Assembly (NCBI RefSeq): GCF_033095805.1
Contig: NZ_CP109901.1
Location: forward strand, 310,001-374,000
From: Serratia sp. UGAL515B_01
Lineage (GTDB): Bacteria > Pseudomonadota > Gammaproteobacteria > Enterobacterales > Enterobacteriaceae
Direction: 5' to 3'
DNA length: 64,000 bases
Below are positions 17,170-25,735 of the stretch, in pieces. Within the stretch, counting starts at the first letter, position 1. Each line of letters opens with the position of its first letter. The translations under genes were made by a program, and so were the position numbers. The notes under the pieces are model-generated. The model had not been told where the DNA came from and did not search any database. It was given only the letters and a program-made list of their open reading frames with translations.

Positions 17170-19539
17170 ATGCCTTTAATCGAAATAGAGAATAAATTGT
17201 TGTCGGGTTTTGAGGCTTTTCCTCTCAGCTTTACGACGGAAGAACGGCTTTCAAGGAACCCGGTCTACAGCATGGAGTTTCAAGCCGCTGAAGCCGATAT
17301 CGATTTGGTCAGCCTGCTGGGTGAAGTGATCAAGGTCAGGATAGAACTGCCTGATTCTGCGGGTTATCGGACGTTCTTCACTTATGTCGTGGCGGGCAAT
17401 GATGAAGGCCAGAGACAGAATCAGTTTATTTACCGGCTGGAGTTGAGTACTTGGTTGTGGTTCCTGATGCAAAACCGCAATTGCCGGATATTTCAGGACA
17501 TGAACATTATCAGCATTATTGAGCAGGTATTTACTCGCTACAACTTTGCTGACTATCGTATTGATATTACAGGAAGTTATCAGGCGCGTGAATATTGCGT
17601 ACAGTTTGCTGAAACCGACTTCGATTTCATCAACCGGCTGATGGAAGATGAGGGCGTGTGGTATTACTTCGAACATAGCGATGAAAAACACACGCTGGTT
17701 ATCACCGATCAACAGCAGTTTGCTACCCAGGATGGTCACTACGCCGAATTGAGTTTTCTGCCGGATAGCGAGGAAATGCGTGCCATACGTGAAGGCGTGC
17801 AACGTATCCAGCGCTCACAGCGGATCCATGCCAGTGAAGTTGTGTTACGTGATTTTGACTTCCTTAAGCCACGCAACACATTGCAAACCCATATCGAAAG
17901 TTCACGACAACATCTGCAGGGTGTGCCGCTGGAGTGGTATGACTATGCCGCAGGTTATACCAATACCCAACATGGTGAAAATATTGCTCGCCTTCGGTTA
18001 GAAGCGATGCAGAGCAACGGCCAATTGCTCTCCGGTGAAAGTAATGCTGTCGGCCTGGTGGCGGGTAAATCATTCTCGCTGTTGCAGCACCCAGACAATA
18101 ATCGCAACCGTGCTTTCAAGCTGATTGCCTGTAGCTACAGCTTTTTGCAGGATGGGCCTGACAGTGGCAGCCGTGGGCGGAATGTTGTCTGCCGTTTTCA
18201 GGCTCTGAATGACGATGTGATTTACCGGCCGGTGCGTATCACTCCGCGCCCACAGGTGCCAGGCGTTCAGAGTGCTACCGTAGTCGGTGCGCGTGAATCT
18301 GAAGTCCATACCGACAAGTTTGCTCGTATCCGAGTTCACTTTCACTGGGATCGCTATAAAACCACCGAAGAGGACAGTTCATGCTGGATCCGTGTCGTCC
18401 AGGCATGGGCGGGTAAAGGTTGGGGGGTTCTGGCGATGCCGCGCGTTGGCCAGGAAGTGTTGGTCAACTATGTTGATGGTGATCTGGATCGTCCGATGGT
18501 CACCGGGATTGTCTACAACGGAGAAAACCCACCGCCTTATCGCTTGCCGGATCATATCAACTATTCGGGTTTTGTTTCCCGGTCCCTCCACCAGGGACAA
18601 CCGCAACATGCCAGCCAACTAACGTTCGATGATAAACGCGGCAATGAGCGAGTGATGCTACACGCCGAGCGTGATTTACAACAAACCATTGAACGCAACT
18701 CGGCCACCGCTATCGGCCAAGATAAGTATGAAACGGTGGAGCGTACCAAAACGGATTGGGTGGCTAACCATATATCTTATAAAGACATGAGTTTCTCTGT
18801 CACAGGTATGGATGTATCTGCTAAAGGCTTGTCAGTTTCCGCCACGGGGGCCAATGCTTCCGTAACCGGAATAAACACCGGCCTGACTCTAATCAACACC
18901 TCATTTACCGGTGTCGGGACTTCATTTACCGGTCTCAGTACCTCATTTACCGGAGTGGGTACCTCATTCACCGGTCTTACCACCAGTTTAACCGGCGTGA
19001 GTACGTCAATGACCGGTTGCAGCTCTTCCTTTACCGGTACCAGTAATTCTATGGTCCACAGCAGCCACAGTTTGACGGGTTTTAGCAGCAGTATGACAGG
19101 AGCCAGTTGCAGTAGAACGGGTAAAAGTCTTGGCATGGTGGGTGAGAGCATCTCGTTTACCGGTGCCAGTTTCAGTTCTGTCGGTTCAAGCACCAGTCAA
19201 ACGGGCATTAGCATCAGCACTACGGGGGCCAGCACCAGCGTCACCGGTAGCAGTGTCTCGACAGTCGGTAGCAGCATCAGTACCACCGGCAGCAGCGTTA
19301 GCAGCACCGGGAGCAGCGTGAGTTGTGTCGGCAGCAGCATCAGCAGTACGGGCAGTAGCGTCAGTAGTACGGGGAGCAGCGTTAGCAGCACAGGCAGCAG
19401 CATCAGCGCCACTGGCTGCAGCATAGGGAGTAAAGGAATAGACATCAGCACGACAGGCTTGTCGCTCAGTTACACCGGCGCTGTTTACTCGGAAAAAGGT
19501 GTCGATCTGAAAACTGTCGGCATGCAGAGCAAAAACTGA
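17170..19539 (+). CDS. vgrG: T6SS spike VgrG with 35-heptad C-terminal repeat (T6SS-1)
   Basis: 789 residues. About residues 1-340 are the gp27-like part (YSMEFQAAEADIDL; ETDFDFINRLMEDEGVWYYFEH). The gp5 OB-fold follows at about 375-450 (FARIRVHFHWDRY; SCWIRVVQAWAGKGWG; VLVNYVDGDLDRPMVTGIVYN). From residue 540 to 784 there are 35 consecutive 7-residue units of consensus SSxSxTG, 33 of them ending in Gly, then MQSKN. No toxin domain is present. The usual C-terminal needle of VgrG/gp5 is a triple beta-helix of 8-residue repeats, so a 7-residue period is unusual. The DNA under the repeat is itself a 21/42-bp tandem repeat. The accessory cassette follows after 13 bases. Confidence 0.95.
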   Translation: MPLIEIENKLLSGFEAFPLSFTTEERLSRNPVYSMEFQAAEADIDLVSLLGEVIKVRIELPDSAGYRTFFTYVVAGNDEGQRQNQFIYRLELSTWLWFLMQNRNCRIFQDMNIISIIEQVFTRYNFADYRIDITGSYQAREYCVQFAETDFDFINRLMEDEGVWYYFEHSDEKHTLVITDQQQFATQDGHYAELSFLPDSEEMRAIREGVQRIQRSQRIHASEVVLRDFDFLKPRNTLQTHIESSRQHLQGVPLEWYDYAAGYTNTQHGENIARLRLEAMQSNGQLLSGESNAVGLVAGKSFSLLQHPDNNRNRAFKLIACSYSFLQDGPDSGSRGRNVVCRFQALNDDVIYRPVRITPRPQVPGVQSATVVGARESEVHTDKFARIRVHFHWDRYKTTEEDSSCWIRVVQAWAGKGWGVLAMPRVGQEVLVNYVDGDLDRPMVTGIVYNGENPPPYRLPDHINYSGFVSRSLHQGQPQHASQLTFDDKRGNERVMLHAERDLQQTIERNSATAIGQDKYETVERTKTDWVANHISYKDMSFSVTGMDVSAKGLSVSATGANASVTGINTGLTLINTSFTGVGTSFTGLSTSFTGVGTSFTGLTTSLTGVSTSMTGCSSSFTGTSNSMVHSSHSLTGFSSSMTGASCSRTGKSLGMVGESISFTGASFSSVGSSTSQTGISISTTGASTSVTGSSVSTVGSSISTTGSSVSSTGSSVSCVGSSISSTGSSVSSTGSSVSSTGSSISATGCSIGSKGIDISTTGLSLSYTGAVYSEKGVDLKTVGMQSKN
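18787..19521 (+). repeat. Coding tandem repeat (21-bp units) in the VgrG1 tail
   Basis: 35 codon-phased 21-bp units encode the SSxSxTG heptads. The stretch 18895-18980 is nearly a 42-bp tandem repeat (TSFTGVG/TSFTGLS). The stretch 19250-19410 repeats SSVSSTG units with mostly synonymous changes. Slippage or recombination could change unit number, so copy number may vary between strains. Confidence 0.85.
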
Positions 19540-19552
19540 ATCAGGAGGCGCT

Positions 19553-21778
19553 ATGCGTATTATTCGCCCACAGCAGCTGGTGGTATTGAAAGGCAGCTAT
19601 CAGATAGGCCGGGAAAGCCATATGGGGATCAGTGTGATTGCCGGCTGTTATCTGTCAAAACCGGAACACTTTGTGACCGAATCACAAATCTGGCAGGCCT
19701 GGCGTTCGGCTCCGCTGTCGTTTCACATGTTGGATAGTGCGGAACCCAAACCCTTTGCCGAATATTTATTGGCCGGACATGCCGTGATGGGGAATGAAAG
19801 TGATTCACTGGACGTTCAGGCTCGCGTAGGTTCATTGGTCAGACGTTGGCGTATTGAAAGAGACGGTAATCAAGCAACGACGCAGGGGGAACCTTTTACC
19901 CGTATACCGATGGATCATCCGCAAAGTTGGGGAGGGCAGGGATGCAAAGATAATCCTCTAGGCCAAGGTTACAGTAATGGGAACCATCCTACCCTGATGT
20001 CAATCGGTTTTGACGGCGCGGCTATTTCCCGTTCTCCATTGGCTGCACCCACTCCGATCCCCCATGATTTTCAGGTGCGTAAAATACATCTGGATAATGT
20101 GGCGTCAGCGATGACCGACAAGCACTATCTGGAAAATTATTACCCTGGGCTGCCCCCTCAGATTGATTATCGTTATTTTCAAATGGCTCCTCCTTCGCAA
20201 TGGCTGAAAAGTGCGGAATGGCCGGAGACAATAGCCTACGAGCTGAGCGGTTTTCGCCCTCATGGTGAGGTGATCACCGGAAGTTTTTTACCTGTAAAGG
20301 CACGGGCGTTTATTCATCAACGTGGTGGATCTGAACAGCAAGAGATCACGCTACAACGCAAAACGGTGTGGCTATTACCCGATCATGATCTTGGTCTGCT
20401 GGTGTTCACCGGTAGCGTGCCTTTGACACATTTATTCGACGAGCCGGTAGAGACGTTGATGGTGGCATTGGATGATGCGTATGCACGGCGGGAGGAAGCG
20501 CATTATCAGCAAGTTTATGCGCGCCGCAGTCAGCCAAGTGCGCCAACCTTTGAATTCCTCAACGATCCTGAATTGATGCCAAAGGGGATATCCCTGAATG
20601 TTATTCGCGATCTGGCCGATCACCCAGACTCACTGCGTTATCGTGCTGCGCCGTTGACCGAAGAAGAGAGCGAGCGTTTCTATCAGAGTGTGCGTATCGC
20701 CATTGAGCGCCAGGAGCAGCTTAAGCAGCCGGAACCCGCCCCTGATGTGTCTATGCCGCTAGCGGAAAGTAGTGCAGTCGCATTAGGTTGGCTACAGCGT
20801 AATGAAGAAAGCGCCGAGAACATCACTTTTGCGAGTATAGATTTCTCTGTTTTTGGTCTGCAAAACAAACGCTTTCGCTATTGCACCTTTAATCACTGTC
20901 AATTCCAGAACAATGCGCTGGCCGATTGCCACTTTGAATTCTGCCAATTTATTGATTGTCAGTTCACTCAAGGTTGTTGGAACAACGTCTCTTTGGTCAG
21001 TTGCATGCTCAAGAAGAGTCAGCTGCATAAGGTGACATTCACCCACTGTAAATACGAGAAGGTGACGCTGGAGTCCACGCGGCTGAACCAGTGCCATTTT
21101 GTCGATAGCCTGTGGGATAACTGTATTGTCATGCAAGGTGATTTTAGCGACAGCCAGTTTGTCCAATGTACGCTGAACAGCAGTTTCTTTTCCAATGCGT
21201 TACTCAATCAGACACGGTATGAGGATAGCCAACTAGTTTCATGTGTTTTCGATAAGTGTAACGGCGTTAATGCCGTGTTTACTGATTGTAATTTGGCAAA
21301 AGATTCGTTTATTGCCGGTAACTGGCAAGGTGCACACTTCAACCGCTGTGAGATAAACAGCGTGACTACGGGCCTGGGAATCGATCTGTCTGAAAGTCAC
21401 TTTGAACAGTGCACTATGAACAAAGTGGGGTTCAGTAAGGCCAACCTGCAAGCCAGCACTTTTAGCTATTGTTCGCTCCTCGAAGGGTGCTGCGATAAAG
21501 CCAATCTACAACAGGCCACTATCACCTCCTGTGATATGGCCGCATTGCGTTTCAAAGATGCCAACCTGACTCACAGTTATTGGCAAAGCACCAGTCTGCA
21601 ACAAAGCATGCTCTACAACGCCGATCTGCGTGATACCCATTTCCTTCGTTGCAATCTGGCTGGGGCTAATTTGGCAATGGTCAGTCAAAACCTGGCAACA
21701 CGCTTTGAAAACTGTTTGCTTGAAAAGACCCACTGGCTTCCACGGCGCTATATCGCCCCAATGCCTATCCATCACTGA
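19553..21778 (+). CDS. DUF2169 - pentapeptide-repeat fusion protein, T6SS accessory
   Basis: 741 residues. The N-terminal about 330 residues match DUF2169 (LVVLKGSYQIGR, GCKDNPLGQGY, GFRPHGEVITGSFLP, LVFTGSVPL), a family found beside vgrG and thought to help load effectors onto the spike. From about residue 415 to the end the chain is a pentapeptide-repeat array (FCQFIDCQFTQGCW, ADLRDTHFLRCNLAGANLA), expected to form a right-handed quadrilateral beta-helix. It starts at an ATG after CAGGAGGCG. It lies between vgrG and a stand-alone pentapeptide protein. Family membership is clear. The role as a spike/effector adaptor is inferred from context. Confidence 0.85.
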   Translation: MRIIRPQQLVVLKGSYQIGRESHMGISVIAGCYLSKPEHFVTESQIWQAWRSAPLSFHMLDSAEPKPFAEYLLAGHAVMGNESDSLDVQARVGSLVRRWRIERDGNQATTQGEPFTRIPMDHPQSWGGQGCKDNPLGQGYSNGNHPTLMSIGFDGAAISRSPLAAPTPIPHDFQVRKIHLDNVASAMTDKHYLENYYPGLPPQIDYRYFQMAPPSQWLKSAEWPETIAYELSGFRPHGEVITGSFLPVKARAFIHQRGGSEQQEITLQRKTVWLLPDHDLGLLVFTGSVPLTHLFDEPVETLMVALDDAYARREEAHYQQVYARRSQPSAPTFEFLNDPELMPKGISLNVIRDLADHPDSLRYRAAPLTEEESERFYQSVRIAIERQEQLKQPEPAPDVSMPLAESSAVALGWLQRNEESAENITFASIDFSVFGLQNKRFRYCTFNHCQFQNNALADCHFEFCQFIDCQFTQGCWNNVSLVSCMLKKSQLHKVTFTHCKYEKVTLESTRLNQCHFVDSLWDNCIVMQGDFSDSQFVQCTLNSSFFSNALLNQTRYEDSQLVSCVFDKCNGVNAVFTDCNLAKDSFIAGNWQGAHFNRCEINSVTTGLGIDLSESHFEQCTMNKVGFSKANLQASTFSYCSLLEGCCDKANLQQATITSCDMAALRFKDANLTHSYWQSTSLQQSMLYNADLRDTHFLRCNLAGANLAMVSQNLATRFENCLLEKTHWLPRRYIAPMPIHH

Positions 21779-21789
21779 CGGAGAAAGAG

Positions 21790-22893
21790 ATGACCGCAAT
21801 AGACAATTCCGTTATGCCACCTGAGCAACCGCGCAGGATCAGAGGTAGGCACTTTAAACAGCATCAGCTCAATGGCACTTTGCTGTCGAAAATCCATTTT
21901 ATCGACTGCAGTTTTTCAGACATTGTTATTAATAACGGCACTATTCGTGATTGCCAATTTGAACACTGTCGTTTTAGCAACATCACTGTGCAGGATGGGC
22001 AATTGGAAAATTGTACCATCCGTTATGGCATTCTACATGACATTACCGCTCGCGGTTGGTTTGTGCATCATGCCTGTTGCATAGAAAGTGAATGGTTACG
22101 CAACACATTGAAAGAGTGCCAGCTAGAACGTTGGTTGTTGATCAATTGCCAGATGCAACACGCTGATTGGCAAGATGTTCAACTCGCCTACTGGACGGCT
22201 GAAAACACCCCTATCACGGCGTTGACGATGTTAGGTGGGAGTTTGCAAGATGCCAATTGGCACGCCTGCACACTACAACAAGCCAATTGGAAGAACGTGG
22301 CCATCACGCGTCAGGTGATGGGGCACTGTGTGCTGAATAACTGCCGTTACCAGGCGATCACAGGTAATACGCTGGTATGGAGCCAGTGTCTGCTTGAGCA
22401 GACCGATCTGCGCCAATTGCCATTGGTTAATGCCAGTTTTCATCAAGCTCAATTAAAGCATTGTCGCTTGGACAAGAGCGATCTCAGTGTCGCGCTGTTC
22501 AGTGAAGCCGCTCTGGAACATTGCGATTTCACTCAGGCGCAACTGCAAGGTGCACAGTTTACCGATGCCAAACTGGTCGGTTGTCATTTCGATGCTGCCA
22601 ATCTGCAACAGGCATCCCTGTTGCGTGCTCACTTGAGTCAGTGTGATTTGACGCAGGCAAACCTCAGTCAGGCAGATTTGCGCTGCTGCGATTTGCGCAC
22701 CTCATCACTTCAGGCCAGCAAAATCCATAAAACCCGCATGCATGGTGCCAAGTTACAGCCGCTTGATACCCATTTCTCGCTGCCAGACCCGCTGCTTGGC
22801 CAGATCGACAGTTGGTACAGCCGGCATCAGCCCGGTCCACAAAATAAGTCATCGTTATCCGCACAACCTTCAGGAGCTAGCCGCTATGTCTGA
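21790..22893 (+). CDS. Stand-alone pentapeptide-repeat protein, T6SS accessory
   Basis: 367 residues, almost entirely pentapeptide repeats (A(D/N)LxxC-type: ADLRCCDLRTSSLQ, ANLQQASLLRAHLSQCDLTQANLSQ). It has unusually many Cys and Trp in the central repeats (residues 90-200). No enzyme motif or signal peptide is seen. It follows the DUF2169-pentapeptide gene by 11 bases and overlaps the DUF3540 gene by 8 bases, so the products probably work together. The two pentapeptide arrays may be a split scaffold. Function is unknown; a rod-like chaperone or adaptor for the VgrG/DUF4150 tip is a guess. Confidence 0.8.
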   Translation: MTAIDNSVMPPEQPRRIRGRHFKQHQLNGTLLSKIHFIDCSFSDIVINNGTIRDCQFEHCRFSNITVQDGQLENCTIRYGILHDITARGWFVHHACCIESEWLRNTLKECQLERWLLINCQMQHADWQDVQLAYWTAENTPITALTMLGGSLQDANWHACTLQQANWKNVAITRQVMGHCVLNNCRYQAITGNTLVWSQCLLEQTDLRQLPLVNASFHQAQLKHCRLDKSDLSVALFSEAALEHCDFTQAQLQGAQFTDAKLVGCHFDAANLQQASLLRAHLSQCDLTQANLSQADLRCCDLRTSSLQASKIHKTRMHGAKLQPLDTHFSLPDPLLGQIDSWYSRHQPGPQNKSSLSAQPSGASRYV

Positions 22894-23503
22894 TTTTACC
22901 CCTGTGTTCGCCACTCGCAACGCATCTTGGCCACCTAAACGCCACGAGGCTCGTTCGTCAGTGCGAAAAAGTCGCCAACGGTCACCCCAGATAACAGGCC
23001 ATATTGCAGAAGATGATAACGGGCGTCACTACCTGAGCTCACATGCGACGTTGCCGCTAATGATAGCAACCAGTTGTCTTGTGAAACCGCAGAACGGTGA
23101 TCTGGTCTGTGCCGTGTTGCATCAGCACCAGATCTTTGTCACGGCTATTTTGCAACGCCAACATAGCGATGCCGCATTGGTACTGAGTAGTGGAACAGTA
23201 CCAATGCATCTCAGCACTCCTGCTTTAGAGATCCATAGCTCTGAACGGGTAGAAATTCACACCAGCAGATTCTCTTTACGGGCCAAGACCTCATTGTGGA
23301 TTTCCAGAACCTTGCATCAGGTTGCCGATGCTTTATTTGTCCGTGCCAAACACGCTCACCGGCAGGTAGAAAATACCGATGAAGTGCAGGCACGCCATAT
23401 CAGTCAACAGGCAGAACAAAGCTTAATCATTAACAGCCGAATCGGCTCTTTAAACGCCTCCGCCGTCCTGAAAATTGACGGTGGTCAGGTTCATATGGGG
23501 TAA
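22886..23503 (+). CDS. DUF3540 protein, T6SS accessory
   Basis: 205 residues, starting at ATG 22886 (MSDFTPVFATRN) 8 bases inside the preceding gene; the frame is open further upstream but only as out-of-frame pentapeptide coding sequence. The pattern ATSCLVKPQNGDLVCAVLHQ, then FVTAILQR, then the ending LNASAVLKIDGGQVHMG matches DUF3540, a small family encoded with DUF2169 and DUF4150 in T6SS loci. The fold suggests beta-rich spike-associated material. Function is inferred from context only. Confidence 0.8.
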   Translation: MSDFTPVFATRNASWPPKRHEARSSVRKSRQRSPQITGHIAEDDNGRHYLSSHATLPLMIATSCLVKPQNGDLVCAVLHQHQIFVTAILQRQHSDAALVLSSGTVPMHLSTPALEIHSSERVEIHTSRFSLRAKTSLWISRTLHQVADALFVRAKHAHRQVENTDEVQARHISQQAEQSLIINSRIGSLNASAVLKIDGGQVHMG

Positions 23504-23507
23504 CCAA

Positions 23508-23873
23508 ATGACAGCAGCTAATACACGAGCAGGTGGCATGAGTTTTACCGGGTGTGCGCCGATGATCCCAATACCAGGTTCTAATACCGCTCAAAACTCT
23601 AATGGTATTCCTAACGTCAGCAACTATTTCTGCTGCGGTGGCAACGAACAGAACATGAATACCATCAGATCTACCACCTCCGATAGTGGGTGGACCCTCG
23701 GCGCAGCTTCAGGTACGCACTCGGGCAAAATGGATCCTATGCAGGGGTCAAGTAAATATTTTATCCACGGGAGTCCGGCAACTCGCTTGGGAGATATGAG
23801 TATGACCAATAACTATAACGCCTCGTCGTCTCAAATAACGCCGAGCCAAACCAAGTACTTTATCAATGCGTAA
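23508..23873 (+). CDS. DUF4150 PAAR-like spike-tip protein
   Basis: 121 residues from ATG 23508. The pattern CAPMIPIPGSNTAQNS (fine for the PxPNIA-like start of DUF4150) then GAASGTHSGKMDPMQGSSKY and TRLGDMSMTNN matches the PAAR-like DUF4150 family, which caps VgrG. Members often have a C-terminal toxin fused; this one ends right after the tip domain. It overlaps tssJ by 8 bases. I infer that it sharpens the VgrG1 spike and that any toxin is carried in trans. Confidence 0.8.
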   Translation: MTAANTRAGGMSFTGCAPMIPIPGSNTAQNSNGIPNVSNYFCCGGNEQNMNTIRSTTSDSGWTLGAASGTHSGKMDPMQGSSKYFIHGSPATRLGDMSMTNNYNASSSQITPSQTKYFINA

Positions 23874-24378
23874 TTTGTTGCGGGTCTCCCGTCTGCCCAT
23901 CCTGGTTGGATGGGCATTGTTTAGTGGTTGTAGCTGGTTTTCCTCGACACCGGAAACCCCGCCGTTGGTGCGAAAAATCGATCTGCGACTGATTGCCTCA
24001 CAGCATATTAACCCTGGGGGAAATTCCCAAGGACAACCGGTGAAAATTTGCGTCATTGAAACCGATCTTGATGGCTGGTCTCCACCTGGTTTGTACCGAG
24101 GAACACCCTGCAGTGATATCCATACCAGCGATAAGGTACTCAGCGTGAGCCAATACATGCTGGCACCTTCGGAGACTCTGCAATACGCGCGCGAGGTCCC
24201 TTTCGATCAGGACCGCTGGCTAGTTATTGCGGCTGAATTTCAAAACATGGGTCAAGGCCAAAATCTCATACAGCTGAAATCCAGCGCACGTACTGATTTC
24301 AACCCTGTGGTACGTGTGGAAGGCAGTACCCTGACGCTGCTGATAAGTACGACCTCGGATGTTTCAAAGGAAGAATAA
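23866..24378 (+). CDS. tssJ: T6SS outer-membrane lipoprotein TssJ (T6SS-1)
   Basis: 170 residues with a lipoprotein signal and lipobox LFSGC (Cys22) near the N-terminus, then the TssJ/SciN-type beta-sandwich (IDLRLIASQHINPGGNSQGQPVKICVIE). TssJ anchors the TssLM complex to the outer membrane. The start overlaps the DUF4150 gene by 8 bases, so the accessory cassette is translationally joined to the structural genes rather than being a loosely inserted island. Confidence 0.92.
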   Translation: MRNLLRVSRLPILVGWALFSGCSWFSSTPETPPLVRKIDLRLIASQHINPGGNSQGQPVKICVIETDLDGWSPPGLYRGTPCSDIHTSDKVLSVSQYMLAPSETLQYAREVPFDQDRWLVIAAEFQNMGQGQNLIQLKSSARTDFNPVVRVEGSTLTLLISTTSDVSKEE

Positions 24379-24379
24379 T

Positions 24380-25735
24380 ATGTTTCCCAAACAACGTGTT
24401 GCCTGGGTAGAAGGCATGATGATGGAACCTCAGCACTTCCAACAGCAGGAGCGCTATTTGGAGCACCTGATTGATATGCGCACACGCAGCCATGGCGCGT
24501 TAGCCTGGGGGTTCCAAACGCTGAGTATTAATCAAGGATTACTGGATCAGGGTAAGTTCGCGTTGAACAAAGCCAGTGGTGTGTTCCCTGACGGTACTCC
24601 TTTCCATGTTGGAGACAGCGAACCGCTGCCTTTACCTTTTGATCCTGGAGAGAATTGCCAAGGCAATGTGATCTGTCTTTCCGTATTGATGGATATCGCC
24701 GGTAATACCTATATCGACCTGACTGGAGGCAAACAGGGCAGTCGTTTTAGTGCGCTGGATGCGGAAGTTCAGGATCGTAACCATGGCATTGCCGCCGAAG
24801 GGACACCACAGATCACCACGCTACAGCTTGGTCAACTGCAAACTCGGCTGAATCTGCGCAGTGCGATCAGTGATGCTGAATCTCTTTTGCCTATCGCTTT
24901 TATTAAAGAACGCACTCAGGATGGTCGGCTGATCATCGATGATAAGTTTTTGCCACCGATGCTCGATTTTCGCGCATTCGGTTGGTTAGAAAATGCCACT
25001 ACCGAACTGCTGGGTCTGATCGTACAAAGGTTGGAGGCTGTCTACCGCCCTGATGTACTGCTATCCATTGGTGGTTTGTCGGAGTTGCTAGAGCTGTTAT
25101 TGTTGCAAACGCTCAGCGAATATAATTTAAAAATCTCGCATTTACTGACGCAACGTCAGGTACACCCAGAAGCACTGTTCCAGTTATTGTTGGGGCTGCT
25201 AGGCCGGCTGAGCACGATCCCAGGGGGGGAGAAACCCTGGGCTCGGCAGGATTTGTGCTATGCGCATAACGAACCTCACAATGGTTTTTTCTCGCTGTTT
25301 GCTGCTTTGCGCCGTGCCTTATCACTGGTGATTGAAGCCCCTGCGGTTGCCCTGCCGTTTGTCGAGCGTGGCGATAACATCTATCTATGCCAGAACGATA
25401 GCCAACTGCGGTTGGAGAAACTGATCTTTACCGTCAGCGCCAAACTGCCTGCCGAAACCATCCGTACCTACTTCCCTGCACAGACCAAGCTAGGGCCAGT
25501 GGAAAAAATTGTTCAGTTGATTGATCTGCAACTCCCTGGGGCGAGAATGATACCGATGGGCTCCCCGCCCAGGCATATTCCTTATTATCCCAACAGTGTC
25601 TACTTCGAGGTGGATCACGCCGATCCGATGTATCAGGAAATGATATCTGGTTCCGCGATTGCACTGAGTATTGTCGGTGATTTCCCTGAATTGCGTTTTG
25701 AAGCCTGGGGGCTAAGGAAAGGGAGGGTCGGATGA
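24380..25735 (+). CDS. tssK: T6SS baseplate protein TssK (T6SS-1)
   Basis: 451 residues starting at ATG 24380 (MFPKQRVAWVEGMMMEPQHFQQQERYLE), 6 bases after AAGGAAG; an in-frame start 7 codons earlier lies inside tssJ and is less likely. W-EGM-xPQHFQQQ is the TssK signature. TssK trimers connect the baseplate wedges to the TssL/TssM membrane complex. The stop overlaps the tssL start (ATGA). Confidence 0.95.
   Translation: MFPKQRVAWVEGMMMEPQHFQQQERYLEHLIDMRTRSHGALAWGFQTLSINQGLLDQGKFALNKASGVFPDGTPFHVGDSEPLPLPFDPGENCQGNVICLSVLMDIAGNTYIDLTGGKQGSRFSALDAEVQDRNHGIAAEGTPQITTLQLGQLQTRLNLRSAISDAESLLPIAFIKERTQDGRLIIDDKFLPPMLDFRAFGWLENATTELLGLIVQRLEAVYRPDVLLSIGGLSELLELLLLQTLSEYNLKISHLLTQRQVHPEALFQLLLGLLGRLSTIPGGEKPWARQDLCYAHNEPHNGFFSLFAALRRALSLVIEAPAVALPFVERGDNIYLCQNDSQLRLEKLIFTVSAKLPAETIRTYFPAQTKLGPVEKIVQLIDLQLPGARMIPMGSPPRHIPYYPNSVYFEVDHADPMYQEMISGSAIALSIVGDFPELRFEAWGLRKGRVG

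Noticed and set aside
18777..19451. Leu/Pro/Val-rich repetitive ORFs antisense to the vgrG1 tail
   Set aside because: They are the reverse-strand reading of the 21-bp coding repeat and have no start signals of their own.
18787..19521. Possible CRISPR array because of short regular DNA repeats
   Set aside because: The units are contiguous, codon-phased 21-mers without spacers inside an intact gene.
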